Assembly (NCBI GenBank): GCA_019309685.1 | Contig: JAFDFT010000227.1 | Location: 1 to 5,043, forward strand | DNA: 5,043 nt | Direction of reading: 5' to 3' | From: Deltaproteobacteria bacterium | GTDB taxonomy: Bacteria; Desulfobacterota; Desulfobacteria; Desulfobacterales; JAABPS01 | Shown: positions 1-5,043 of the stretch, one piece after another | Numbering within the stretch: position 1 is the first letter of the stretch | Layout: the number at the start of each line of letters is the position of its first letter | Translations under genes and position numbers: made by a program | Notes under the pieces: model-generated | The model's database searches: none | What the model saw: the letters and a program-made list of their open reading frames with translations, nothing else | Told to the model about the DNA's origin: nothing

Positions 1-747
1 AAAGTGCACAATCGGCGAATGTTGGTGAATCCGAGAGTGGTAATTGCGGTACCATCCGGAATTACGCCTGTTGAAATTCGAGCGGTAAAGGAATCGGCTG
101 AATCTGCCGGTGCCAGAGAAGTATTTATGCTTGAAGAACCGATGGCCGCCGCAATCGGAGCGGATCTTCCGATTACAGAACCCACCTGCAATATCGTGGT
201 CGACATTGGCGGCGGAACAACAGAAGTTGCGGTAATATCACTTGCGGGAATCGTCTACAGCAATTCTATTCGGGTAGCGGGCGACAAAATGGATGCCGCC
301 ATCATTCAATATATTAAACGAAAGTATAATCTGCTGATTGGCGAAACATCGGCAGAGAACATCAAAAAAGAAATCGGTGACGCGTATCCGGATCCTCAGA
401 ACCTGGATACAATAAAAGTGAAAGGCCGTGATCTCGCATCCGGAACACCAAAGGTTCTATCCATTGATTCAGAAGAGATCCGGATTGCTATTTCAGAACA
501 AATCGATGCGATTGTGGAAATGCTGAAAATAGCGTTTGAACAAACACCACCTGAGCTGGCCTCAGATATTGTTGATAAGGGTATTGTCATAACCGGCGGT
601 GGAGCCATGCTTAAAAATCTGGACAAGCTGCTCAAAGAAGAAACAGGTGTTCCGGTTACTGCCACGGAAGATCCATTGACTACAGTAGCGCTTGGCTGCG
701 GCAAGGCGCTTGATGATCCCGAACTTCTCAAAAAAGTTATGATATAA
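1..747 (+). CDS. mreB: Rod shape-determining protein MreB (3' part, 5' end outside window)
   Basis: Bacterial actin homologue that polymerises with ATP under the inner membrane and guides lateral wall synthesis. The frame is open from base 1, so the true start lies upstream. The GTG at 4 is internal (Val in VHNRR), not a start. The visible 248 residues are the carboxy-terminal part of a protein usually near 345 residues, so roughly 95-100 are missing. Actin-fold signatures are visible. VPSGIT lies at visible residues 17-22, followed by the EEPMAAAIGA segment. The phosphate-binding DIGGGTTE is at 68-75. The adenosine-side ITGGGAML starts at 197. The end, after GCGKALDDPELLKKVMI, looks natural, with TAA at 745-747. 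mreC begins 8 nt later, which supports cotranscription. MreB paralogues such as Mbl exist in Firmicutes, but the mreC-mreD neighbourhood makes mreB itself the clear choice. Confidence 0.97.
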   Translation, partial: KVHNRRMLVNPRVVIAVPSGITPVEIRAVKESAESAGAREVFMLEEPMAAAIGADLPITEPTCNIVVDIGGGTTEVAVISLAGIVYSNSIRVAGDKMDAAIIQYIKRKYNLLIGETSAENIKKEIGDAYPDPQNLDTIKVKGRDLASGTPKVLSIDSEEIRIAISEQIDAIVEMLKIAFEQTPPELASDIVDKGIVITGGGAMLKNLDKLLKEETGVPVTATEDPLTTVALGCGKALDDPELLKKVMI

Positions 748-755
748 GTGAGTTT

Positions 756-1589
756 ATGTTTTCAAAAAAGACGATAATCATTGGCAGTGTTATCGCTTTT
801 ATTGTTGTCAACATATCTTTGTTGTCGTTTTCGCGCAGCCGCTATGGCTCTTTCGGACCCGGGCGGGTTGCGATTGTCTTTATCGCTCCTTTTCAAAAAG
901 CGGTTGGAACTGGAGCCGGTTTTTTGAAAAATATTTGGAATCACTATTTTTCACTCGTTTCTACTGCAAAAGAAAATGATAGACTCAGACAGGCGTTGGG
1001 GTATGCGGATGCGGATAGGAATCAGTGGCAGGAGATGGAGTTTGCCAACTATCGGCTTCGCGAATTGTTACGGTTCAAAAAGAGGACATCAAGCCGGGTG
1101 ATTGCGGCGGAAGTAACGGGAAGAGATCCATCATCCTGGTTTAAGGCCGTTATTATTGATAAAGGCAAATCTGATGGACTAAAAAAAGGGTTGCCCGTTA
1201 TCATACCTGAAGGGATTGCGGGGCATATTACTGAGGTGACCTCCCATTACGCGAAGGTTTTACTTATTTTCGATCAGAACAGCGCGGTTGATGCCTTTGT
1301 TCAACGAACAAGGGCGCGCGGAATTGTCAAAGGAGAAACCACCGGAAGATGTGTTTTAAAATATGTTTTACAAAAACATGATATCCGGGTGGGCGATACA
1401 GTTGTTTCATCAGGATGGGACGGTGTTTTTCCCAAAGGGCTGCGTATCGGCTATGTTTCAAAAGTCGTAAAGCGTACCTCCGGTATCTTTCAGGAAATTA
1501 AAGTGACGCCATATGTTGATTTCGATAACTTAGAAGAAGTCCTCGTCATCTTAAATCCTCCTGATTATGATTTTATGAGCGGACGATGA
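756..1589 (+). CDS. mreC: Rod shape-determining protein MreC
   Basis: Bitopic inner-membrane protein whose periplasmic part binds and activates PBP2 within the elongasome. The 277-residue product has a short basic cytoplasmic start (MFSKK), one membrane helix at about residues 6-24, a probable coiled coil at about 65-110 (KENDRLRQAL through NYRLRELLRFKK), and then the two-lobed beta domain from about 115 to 267. Typical family stretches are VTGRDPSSWFKAVIIDKGKSDGLKKGLPVI and the DFDNLEEVLVIL end. The length fits the family. The ATG at 756 sits just before the membrane helix. It has only a weak AAGTGAG-like ribosome site, three bases before the ATG, which includes the end of mreB, so translation is probably coupled to mreB. 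The last bases overlap the mreD start. Confidence 0.96.
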   Translation: MFSKKTIIIGSVIAFIVVNISLLSFSRSRYGSFGPGRVAIVFIAPFQKAVGTGAGFLKNIWNHYFSLVSTAKENDRLRQALGYADADRNQWQEMEFANYRLRELLRFKKRTSSRVIAAEVTGRDPSSWFKAVIIDKGKSDGLKKGLPVIIPEGIAGHITEVTSHYAKVLLIFDQNSAVDAFVQRTRARGIVKGETTGRCVLKYVLQKHDIRVGDTVVSSGWDGVFPKGLRIGYVSKVVKRTSGIFQEIKVTPYVDFDNLEEVLVILNPPDYDFMSGR

Positions 1590-2080
1590 CGTATTTGTAT
1601 CATATCTTCGTCGGCTCGTGTCTGATTGTTTTTCAGACAGTTATTCTTCCGTATTTTCCCTATTCAAACAGTTTTTATGACCTTCTCGTTCCTTTTATTA
1701 TTTATTTGGGTGCATATCGCCCTGTTCGTGAAAGCATTCCGGTTGCTATTTTATTAGGCGTTATCGCGGATAGTTTTTCAGGCAGTTATTTTGGCGTGTA
1801 TATAACAACATATGCATGGTTAACAGTGAGTATGAGATGGATTTCAACGTTGATACATTTGGAGAACTATGTCCTTTTACCATTAATTGTCGTCATTGGT
1901 ATATTGATCGATAATTTTATATTATTTTTGGCTATAATGATCGCGAATCCTGAATTTCAGTTTTCAGCTTCCATAATGGGCGTAATCGCGGTGCAAATTT
2001 TCTGGGCAATATGTACAGGTCCCTTTTTTCTTGTTTTTTATAATACTACCTTCAGCTTTTTAAAAATAGAGCAGGAGTAA
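1586..2080 (+). CDS. mreD: Rod shape-determining protein MreD
   Basis: Small polytopic inner-membrane protein of the elongasome that works with MreC. Its 164 residues are very hydrophobic, with about five or six membrane segments near 5-22, 31-46, 51-65, 68-84, 96-120 and 130-155, and few charged residues between them. Sequence identity is poorly conserved in this family. The call therefore rests on size, the membrane pattern, the ILLGVIADSFSGSYFG segment (MreD proteins usually carry a G-D-rich motif here) and position directly after mreC. The ATG shares ATGA (1586-1589) with the mreC stop, a classic translational-coupling arrangement. No separate strong ribosome site is visible. The protein ends KIEQE at TAA 2078-2080. 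Downstream the operon is interrupted by a long spacer rather than running straight into mrdA. Confidence 0.93.
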   Translation: MTYLYHIFVGSCLIVFQTVILPYFPYSNSFYDLLVPFIIYLGAYRPVRESIPVAILLGVIADSFSGSYFGVYITTYAWLTVSMRWISTLIHLENYVLLPLIVVIGILIDNFILFLAIMIANPEFQFSASIMGVIAVQIFWAICTGPFFLVFYNTTFSFLKIEQE

Positions 2081-2256
2081 AAGAATAAGGACCATCTCCA
2101 AAAGATTTGATAATCCGAAAAGAATTCCCCGCTCAAAGTACGGGATTTTCAACAAGGGGCCAAGGATTCCAGGATTCGAGTGAAGTGCTAAAGGCCTTTA
2201 AATAATTAAACGTTTAGGAATAGTCTTTATCGATTGCAAAAATTTAATTGAAAAAT

Positions 2257-2402
2257 AGCGAATAATGAACACTGAATTTCGAATATCGAAGGAATACTTT
2301 AAACGATAGACAATGTTCAAAGAATATTATGCCAAAAGTGGCCAAAAAGTTATAAGAAACCTTCGTGATTCGGTATTCGATATTCAGTATTCGACATCCG
2401 CT
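2257..2402. repeat. Inner imperfect inverted repeat of GAATATCGAA type
   Basis: The left arm at 2257-2292 and right arm at 2360-2402 form an imperfect palindrome. After reverse-complementing the right arm, AGCG plus 19 of the next 25 positions agree, including the run ACTGAAT. Both end in CGAAGG, with about seven extra bases in the right arm. The arms consist of variants of TCGAATA/TTCGATA, so each is also internally repetitive. The 67-nt loop (2293-2359) has no ORF. A transcript through it could form a long hairpin. I recall similar ATTCGATATTC-type dispersed repeats in deltaproteobacterial genomes, but that is unverified memory. Confidence 0.6.
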
Positions 2403-2425
2403 GTTTAAATAATCGTCCGTTCGGT

Positions 2426-2440
2426 TCCGGCCCGTCCGGA
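2426..2440. other. G+C-rich hairpin inside the repeat arm
   Basis: TCCGG (2426-2430), loop CCCGT, CCGGA (2436-2440) form a 5-bp stem within a G+C-rich island in otherwise A+T-rich DNA. It is surrounded by the TTTAAATAAT/ATTATTTAAA pairing (2404-2413 with 2444-2453), so the whole of 2404-2453 can fold as a cruciform-like unit. No T-tract follows, so it is not a typical terminator. Confidence 0.4.
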
Positions 2441-2612
2441 TTAATTATTTAAAATTGCCTATGACTTAACGAGCGAGAGACTGTTATCTTAACATCTTGG
2501 ATATATTGACTTAAGGGGTATCAATATGAAATTAGAGAGATTGAAAGAATGTTTAAGCCATCGATAAAATAATTAAAAAAAGACCCTTGAACCCTTGAAT
2601 CTTAGAATCCTT

Positions 2613-2633
2613 TTCTCCAGCTAAATTGGAGAA
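2613..2633. other. 7-bp hairpin in the mrdA leader
   Basis: TTCTCCA (2613-2619), a 7-nt loop, and TGGAGAA (2627-2633) form a perfect 7-bp stem ending 32 nt before the mrdA ATG. No U-rich tract follows on either strand, so it is unlikely to be an intrinsic terminator. It could stabilise the 5' end of a transcript or be incidental. Confidence 0.35.
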
Positions 2634-2665
2634 GAAATAAAAATAATAGTCTTCGGTAAGAAGGA

Positions 2666-4522
2666 ATGGAATTTTTAAAGTCCGTAGATAGTGAATGGTA
2701 TAAACAGCGGCTAACGGGTGTCATGCTTTTGGTGCTGATGGCGTTTGTGTTGCTTTTTGCGCGGCTGTTCTACCTTCAGATTATCAAAGGAAGAGAATTC
2801 CGGCGGCTTTCCGAAAATAACAGCATCCGGCTGCAAATCATTGATGCGCCAAGAGGGCAAATATTTGATCGGAATGGTAAACTGCTGGTGGACAATCGGC
2901 CTTCATTTGATCTGAGTATCATCATAAATGACGCAAAGCCGATTGAGCGTGTTATTCAGAAATTATCCGTATACACAGGGATACCTGAATCCGAACTTAT
3001 GGCGACAATTAAGAAAGAAAAATGCTCGCCGTACCAGCCTATTTTGCTCAAGCGCGATATAGGACGAAATGCGCTGGCTGCAGTTGAGGTGCACAAGCTC
3101 GATCTTCCGGGTATTATGGTAGATGTCAAACCGCAGAGACATTATCTTAAAAAGAAAAGTGCGGCTCATTTTATTGGATATCTGGGAGAAATAAATCCCC
3201 ATGAACTTAAAAATAAAAAATATCAAGGGTGCAAAAGAGGGGATCTTATAGGAAAGTTTGGCGCGGAAAGAACGCTGGATCGTTTCCTTAGAGGGAACAA
3301 TGGCGGGCGTCAGGTGGAAGTGAATGTCTCAGGACAGGTCGTCCGGATTTTAAAAACCGTTGGTGCCAAGCAGGGTCAAGATGTCTATTTAACACTGGAT
3401 AGTGTTCTTCAGCAAAAAGCTGAAGAATTACTGGAAGGAAAAGCCGGTGCAGCCATAGCCATGGAGCCGGAAACGGGTCATATCCTTGCGCTTGTGAGTA
3501 GTCCCTCATTTGATCCGAGGTCTTTTGTGGGAGGCATATCACGTCAAAAATGGGATGAACTGATATCAAATCCTCAGCGGCCAATGATGAACAAGGCGAT
3601 TCAAGGAGAGTACCCTCCGGCGTCAACCTATAAAATCGTGACAGCTATTGCCGGGCTGGAAGAGGAAATTATTGATGAATCAAAAGAGTTTTTTTGTCCG
3701 GGGTATTTTATTTATGGCGACCATAGGTTTCGATGCTGGAAAAAGAGCGGGCATGGGCGTGTAAATGTTGTAAAAGCAATAGAAGTGTCTTGTGATGTAT
3801 TTTTTTATAATGTTGGAAAACGGCTGGGTGTAGACAGGCTTGCATGGTATGCGAAGGCCTGCGGTCTTGGATCGCCGACCAGGATTGCGCTGGAAGGGGA
3901 AAGCGACGGTTTGATCCCAACCGCGGCGTGGAAGAAGCAGCGTACGGGTATCCCCTGGCAGGGGGGGGAGACAATTTCGATAGCCATCGGGCAGGGCTAT
4001 AATCTCGTTACACCGTTGCAGATGCTGCTGCTGACATCAGGTGTGGCTAATGGTGGAGCGTTATATAAGCCTCTGACCTTCAAAGAGATTAGGACAACCA
4101 GCGGGAAACTTATTCGAAAAGGGAAAACCGAAGTCATTGGAAGGATACCCGCATCAAGTAAGACCATGGAGCTGGTAAGAAGAGGGTTGTGGAACGTTGT
4201 AAATGGTACAAGAGGCACCGCCCGCGGTTCGCGCATATACGGTATTGAAATGTGCGGGAAAACCGGGACAGCTCAAATTATCGGAAGAAAGGAAGGTGAT
4301 AAAGAGTATGAAAAAAAGATAACGTCCCGCTTCCGGCCACACGCATGGTTCGTAGCCTATGCGCCATCTGATAATCCCTTGATTGCTGTATCCGTTCTAG
4401 TGGAACATGGTGAGCACGGTTCGAGCGCGGCGGCACCCGTTGCCAGGGAGATGATCAAAACGTATTTGGCCGGCCAAAAGGCTGGTTCTGATGCGGCAAT
4501 GATAAGCGAATTGGACAGGTAA
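2666..4522 (+). CDS. mrdA: Penicillin-binding protein 2 (elongasome D,D-transpeptidase)
   Basis: Class B PBP that cross-links peptidoglycan in the lateral wall with RodA, anchored in the inner membrane and active in the periplasm. Its 618 residues are close to E. coli PBP2 (about 633). A cytoplasmic start is followed by one membrane helix at about 17-39. The non-catalytic pedestal domain opens with APRGQIFDRNGKLLVDNRP (about 61-79), and the transpeptidase runs from about 255 to 600. Active-site motifs are complete: S320-T-Y-K323 with the acylated Ser320, S375-C-D377 in the SxN position (SxD is usual in PBP2), and K532-T-G-T535. C344, C357, H363 and C376 may form a metal site. The start is fixed by an in-frame TAA at 2657-2659. 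The AAGG before the ATG is only one base away, so initiation may be weak. A run of eight G lies at 3961-3968. The downstream RodA start supports PBP2 over FtsI. Confidence 0.97.
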   Translation: MEFLKSVDSEWYKQRLTGVMLLVLMAFVLLFARLFYLQIIKGREFRRLSENNSIRLQIIDAPRGQIFDRNGKLLVDNRPSFDLSIIINDAKPIERVIQKLSVYTGIPESELMATIKKEKCSPYQPILLKRDIGRNALAAVEVHKLDLPGIMVDVKPQRHYLKKKSAAHFIGYLGEINPHELKNKKYQGCKRGDLIGKFGAERTLDRFLRGNNGGRQVEVNVSGQVVRILKTVGAKQGQDVYLTLDSVLQQKAEELLEGKAGAAIAMEPETGHILALVSSPSFDPRSFVGGISRQKWDELISNPQRPMMNKAIQGEYPPASTYKIVTAIAGLEEEIIDESKEFFCPGYFIYGDHRFRCWKKSGHGRVNVVKAIEVSCDVFFYNVGKRLGVDRLAWYAKACGLGSPTRIALEGESDGLIPTAAWKKQRTGIPWQGGETISIAIGQGYNLVTPLQMLLLTSGVANGGALYKPLTFKEIRTTSGKLIRKGKTEVIGRIPASSKTMELVRRGLWNVVNGTRGTARGSRIYGIEMCGKTGTAQIIGRKEGDKEYEKKITSRFRPHAWFVAYAPSDNPLIAVSVLVEHGEHGSSAAAPVAREMIKTYLAGQKAGSDAAMISELDR

Positions 4523-4565
4523 AAATATCTAATACCTCAATTGAGCGAAAGTTGAGGGTGCTCCA

Positions 4566-4685
4566 GCTTTCCCGGCGACGGGATCTACGCTTCGCTCCGA
4601 CAAAGCATCAAGGGTGAAGCCGTAATAATATACTGCGAATCCTTGATAACGCAGAGGATGGGGTATCATCGGCTTTCCCGGAGGG
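4566..4685 (+). ncRNA. Candidate structured RNA / cis-regulatory leader (unrecognised)
   Basis: Several pairings combine into a compact fold. TCCCG (4570-4574), tetraloop GCGA (GNRA class) and CGGGA (4579-4583) form a hairpin. GAAGCCG (4616-4622) pairs with CGGCTTT (4670-4676). Within that stem ATAC/GTAT (4630-4633, 4663-4666) and TGCG/CGCA (4634-4637, 4650-4653) continue a stem. Its 12-nt loop contains CCTTGAT (4641-4647), which is complementary to ATCAAGG upstream (4607-4613), a possible 7-bp pseudoknot. GCTTTCCCGG occurs at both 4566-4575 and 4672-4681, so CGGGA has two alternative partners, the second lying right beside the GGAGGG ribosome site. I do not recognise a known riboswitch class. 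Short complementary runs arise by chance, so conservation data are decisive. Confidence 0.3.
4680..4685 (+). promoter_or_regulatory. Strong Shine-Dalgarno before a 19-codon ORF
   Basis: GGAGGG lies 8 nt before the ATG at 4694 and is a better ribosome site than that of any of the recognised genes in the window. GGAGG (4680-4684) is complementary to CCTCC at 4719-4723 inside the short ORF, so it could be masked in the RNA. It directly follows the 3' strand of the candidate structured RNA. Confidence 0.4.
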
Positions 4686-4693
4686 TAAATAAA

Positions 4694-4753
4694 ATGAAAT
4701 TAAAGAATGATATTTATACCTCCTCTATCGAAGATATGCAAAAATATGAATAA
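4694..4753 (+). CDS. Possible 19-residue micro-ORF (unrecognised)
   Basis: ATG to TAA encodes MKLKNDIYTSSIEDMQKYE, a polar peptide with no signal or membrane segment. It is supported only by the well-placed GGAGGG at 4680-4685 and by its position right after the structured stretch. I recognise no family. It lies wholly inside the inverted-repeat element, so it may be a leader peptide, the truncated start of a lost gene, or chance. It resembles the start of the 13-codon frame in the other spacer only in the shared ATGAAATTA, which is probably coincidence. Confidence 0.2.
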   Translation: MKLKNDIYTSSIEDMQKYE

Positions 4754-4970
4754 AACGAGCTATACCCTTAAACCCTATGTGATTAATTAAAGTCTTTCAT
4801 TTTATTTACGCTCATTTGAGGTAATAAACAAAAGAAAACATTATCTCAGCTATGAAGTGACCAGACATATATAGTTTTAGGTAACCAGAAAAAGTATAGA
4901 GGTATATTTTTTAATCAAGGAGCAAGCTGACCATATTTTAGTACGGTTGAAAAATAATTCGCCTGACATT

Positions 4971-4975
4971 AGGAG
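4971..4975 (+). promoter_or_regulatory. Ribosome binding site of rodA
   Basis: AGGAG lies 12 nt before the ATG at 4988. The spacing is somewhat long, but it is the only Shine-Dalgarno-like sequence nearby. It supports the chosen rodA start and independent initiation, as expected with a long spacer upstream. Confidence 0.55.
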
Positions 4976-4987
4976 ATTGATAGAATA

Positions 4988-5043
4988 ATGTTTGATAAAC
5001 CTTACTTGCAGAATTTTGCATGGGGCTTGCTGGGCCTGGTACT
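4988..5043 (+). CDS. rodA: RodA, peptidoglycan glycosyltransferase (first 18 codons only)
   Basis: SEDS-family integral membrane enzyme that polymerises lipid II into glycan strands and partners with PBP2. Only MFDKPYLQNFAWGLLGLV is visible before the window ends. The pattern MFD-x4-(Q/H)xF-x-W-x-LL followed by the start of a hydrophobic helix is typical of RodA amino termini, and its place right after mrdA is the standard one. The TAG at 4981-4983 lies upstream in another frame, and ATG 4988 has AGGAG at 4971-4975. The alternative, FtsW, is unlikely in this neighbourhood. The identification rests on 18 residues plus context. Confidence 0.85.
   Translation, partial: MFDKPYLQNFAWGLLGLV

Larger units (their letters stand above)
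2192..2460. repeat. Possible MITE-like element with perfect 13-nt inverted repeats
   Basis: TTTAAATAATTAA at 2197-2209 is repeated as its exact reverse complement at 2441-2453. The arms extend outward to AGGC on both sides (2192-2196 and 2457-2460) with a two-base length difference, giving a 269-bp unit with no ORF. Part of the same motif (TTTAAATAAT) recurs at 2404-2413 and can pair with 2444-2453 around a G+C-rich loop. Inside lies a further inverted repeat. The form fits a small non-autonomous element or palindromic dispersed repeat. The arms are A+T-rich, so part of the match could be compositional. No convincing target-site duplication was found. Confidence 0.5.
2162..2612. repeat. Outer inverted repeat pair built from 8-nt tandem units
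   Basis: The left arm at 2162-2180 (AAGGATTCCAGGATTCGAG) matches the reverse complement of the right arm at 2594-2612 at 16 of 19 positions. Each side is internally repetitive. On the left GGATTCCA (2164-2171) is followed by GGATTCGA (2172-2179). On the right ACCCTTGA occurs twice in tandem (2583-2590 and 2591-2598). The arms enclose the other two inverted-repeat pairs of the spacer. Short tandem units of this kind are a common form of dispersed intergenic repeat. Whether it recurs in this genome cannot be seen from one window. Confidence 0.6.
2081..2665. other. 585-nt mreD-mrdA spacer with nested inverted repeats, no convincing gene
   Basis: A+T-rich non-coding stretch with stop codons in all frames and no supported protein gene. 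It holds three nested inverted-repeat pairs (annotated separately), two short tandem arrays of 8-nt units, a G+C-rich hairpin near 2426-2440 and a 7-bp hairpin just before mrdA. A 13-codon frame at 2526-2567 (MKLERLKECLSHR) follows an AAGGGG at 2513-2518 but is too short to call. I find no convincing sigma-70 promoter. TTGACT at 2506-2511 has no good -10 partner at 16-18 nt. I also find no clear intrinsic terminator, so whether mrdA is transcribed from mreBCD through the spacer or from its own promoter cannot be settled here. Confidence 0.8.
4535..4821. mobile_element. MITE-like element, 13-nt terminal inverted repeats flanked by TA
   Basis: CCTCAATTGAGCG at 4535-4547 and CGCTCATTTGAGG at 4809-4821 are inverted copies with 12 of 13 positions matching. 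Each is directly flanked by TA (4533-4534 and 4822-4823). A 287-bp unit with terminal inverted repeats, no transposase and a flanking TA pair is what a non-autonomous element mobilised by an IS630/Tc1-mariner-type transposase looks like, since those insert at TA and duplicate it. The left end also forms a hairpin (CCTCAA 4535-4540 with TTGAGG 4552-4557). It starts 12 bases after the mrdA stop, so it damages neither gene. The family assignment is an inference from the TA pair, and no recognised parent IS is visible. Confidence 0.6.
4523..4987. other. 465-nt mrdA-rodA spacer, mostly a MITE-like element
   Basis: mrdA and rodA are commonly adjacent or overlapping, but here 465 nt separate them. 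From 4535 to 4821 the spacer is occupied by an inverted-repeat-bounded element with a structured centre and a 19-codon ORF (annotated separately). The remaining 4824-4987 is A+T-rich leader of rodA. I see no gene, clear terminator or convincing promoter in it, only a loose direct repeat (GTGACCAGA at 4857-4865, GTAACCAGA at 4881-4889). Confidence 0.75.

Noticed and set aside
2129..2155. Possible terminator after mreD (CCCCG...CGGG then ATTTTC)
   Set aside because: The stem has only four good pairs and a 9-nt loop, and the following T-run is four bases and interrupted.
2506..2531. Possible sigma-70 promoter for mrdA with TTGACT as -35
   Set aside because: At 16-18 nt spacing the -10 position reads about AAATTA/GAAATT, a poor match. 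The better TATGAA is only 14 nt away.
2526..2567. 13-codon frame MKLERLKECLSHR with AAGGGG at 2513-2518
   Set aside because: The spacing to the ATG is good, but such a short frame with one purine-rich upstream run is expected by chance in A+T-rich DNA. It has no structured leader, conservation evidence or recognisable sequence.
2219..2653. Direct repeat AATAGTCTT at 2219-2227 and 2645-2653 as a target-site duplication
   Set aside because: The copies do not border any of the inverted-repeat ends, and a 9-nt match in this A+T-rich spacer is not unusual.
3288..3626. 112-codon open frame on the minus strand inside mrdA
   Set aside because: It lies wholly opposite an intact, motif-complete PBP2 gene, has no recognisable domain, and is explained by the coding bias of the + strand. 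The same applies to the other antisense frames over mreB, mreC and mrdA.
4566..4685. Known riboswitch (cyclic di-GMP, fluoride, cobalamin, SAM, molybdenum cofactor)
   Set aside because: None of the conserved core sequences I know for these classes can be placed on the stretch, so it is left as an unassigned structured candidate.

Overview
The window covers most of a rod-shape (elongasome) gene cluster, all on the + strand, in the order mreB (3' part), mreC, mreD, mrdA (PBP2) and the first codons of rodA. MreB is the actin-like scaffold. MreC and MreD link it across the inner membrane to the PBP2 transpeptidase and the RodA glycosyltransferase that build the lateral wall. Gene content and order point to a rod-shaped Gram-negative bacterium. 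The amino-terminal sequences of PBP2 and RodA and the moderate base composition suggest a deltaproteobacterium/Desulfobacterota-type host. That assignment comes from family familiarity and was not tested by a search.

Layout: mreB ends at 747. mreC follows after 8 nt, and mreD overlaps mreC by four bases (ATGA), so these three look like one translationally linked unit. A 585-nt spacer (2081-2665) without a convincing gene then separates mreD from mrdA. A second spacer of 465 nt (4523-4987) separates mrdA from rodA. In this gene family these junctions are often short, so two long spacers in one cluster are unusual.

Both spacers carry repeat-like architecture. The first holds three nested pairs of inverted repeats: an outer pair made of short 8-nt tandem units, a perfect 13-nt A+T-rich pair, and an inner imperfect pair of the GAATATCGAA type. 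The second holds a MITE-like element (4535-4821) with 13-nt terminal inverted repeats (12/13) flanked by TA on both sides, as expected of IS630/Tc1-mariner-type insertion. Inside it is a compact stretch (about 4566-4685) with a GNRA-capped hairpin, a longer stem whose apical loop can pair back upstream as a pseudoknot, and two alternative partners for one strand. It ends at a strong Shine-Dalgarno sequence ahead of a 19-codon ORF. That is the best candidate here for something undescribed, although it rests only on hand-drawn base pairing.

The protein-coding genes are intact where complete. Two points in mrdA deserve attention: a Cys-Cys-His-Cys set at positions that appear to match the zinc site described for gammaproteobacterial PBP2, and a run of eight G inside the transpeptidase domain.
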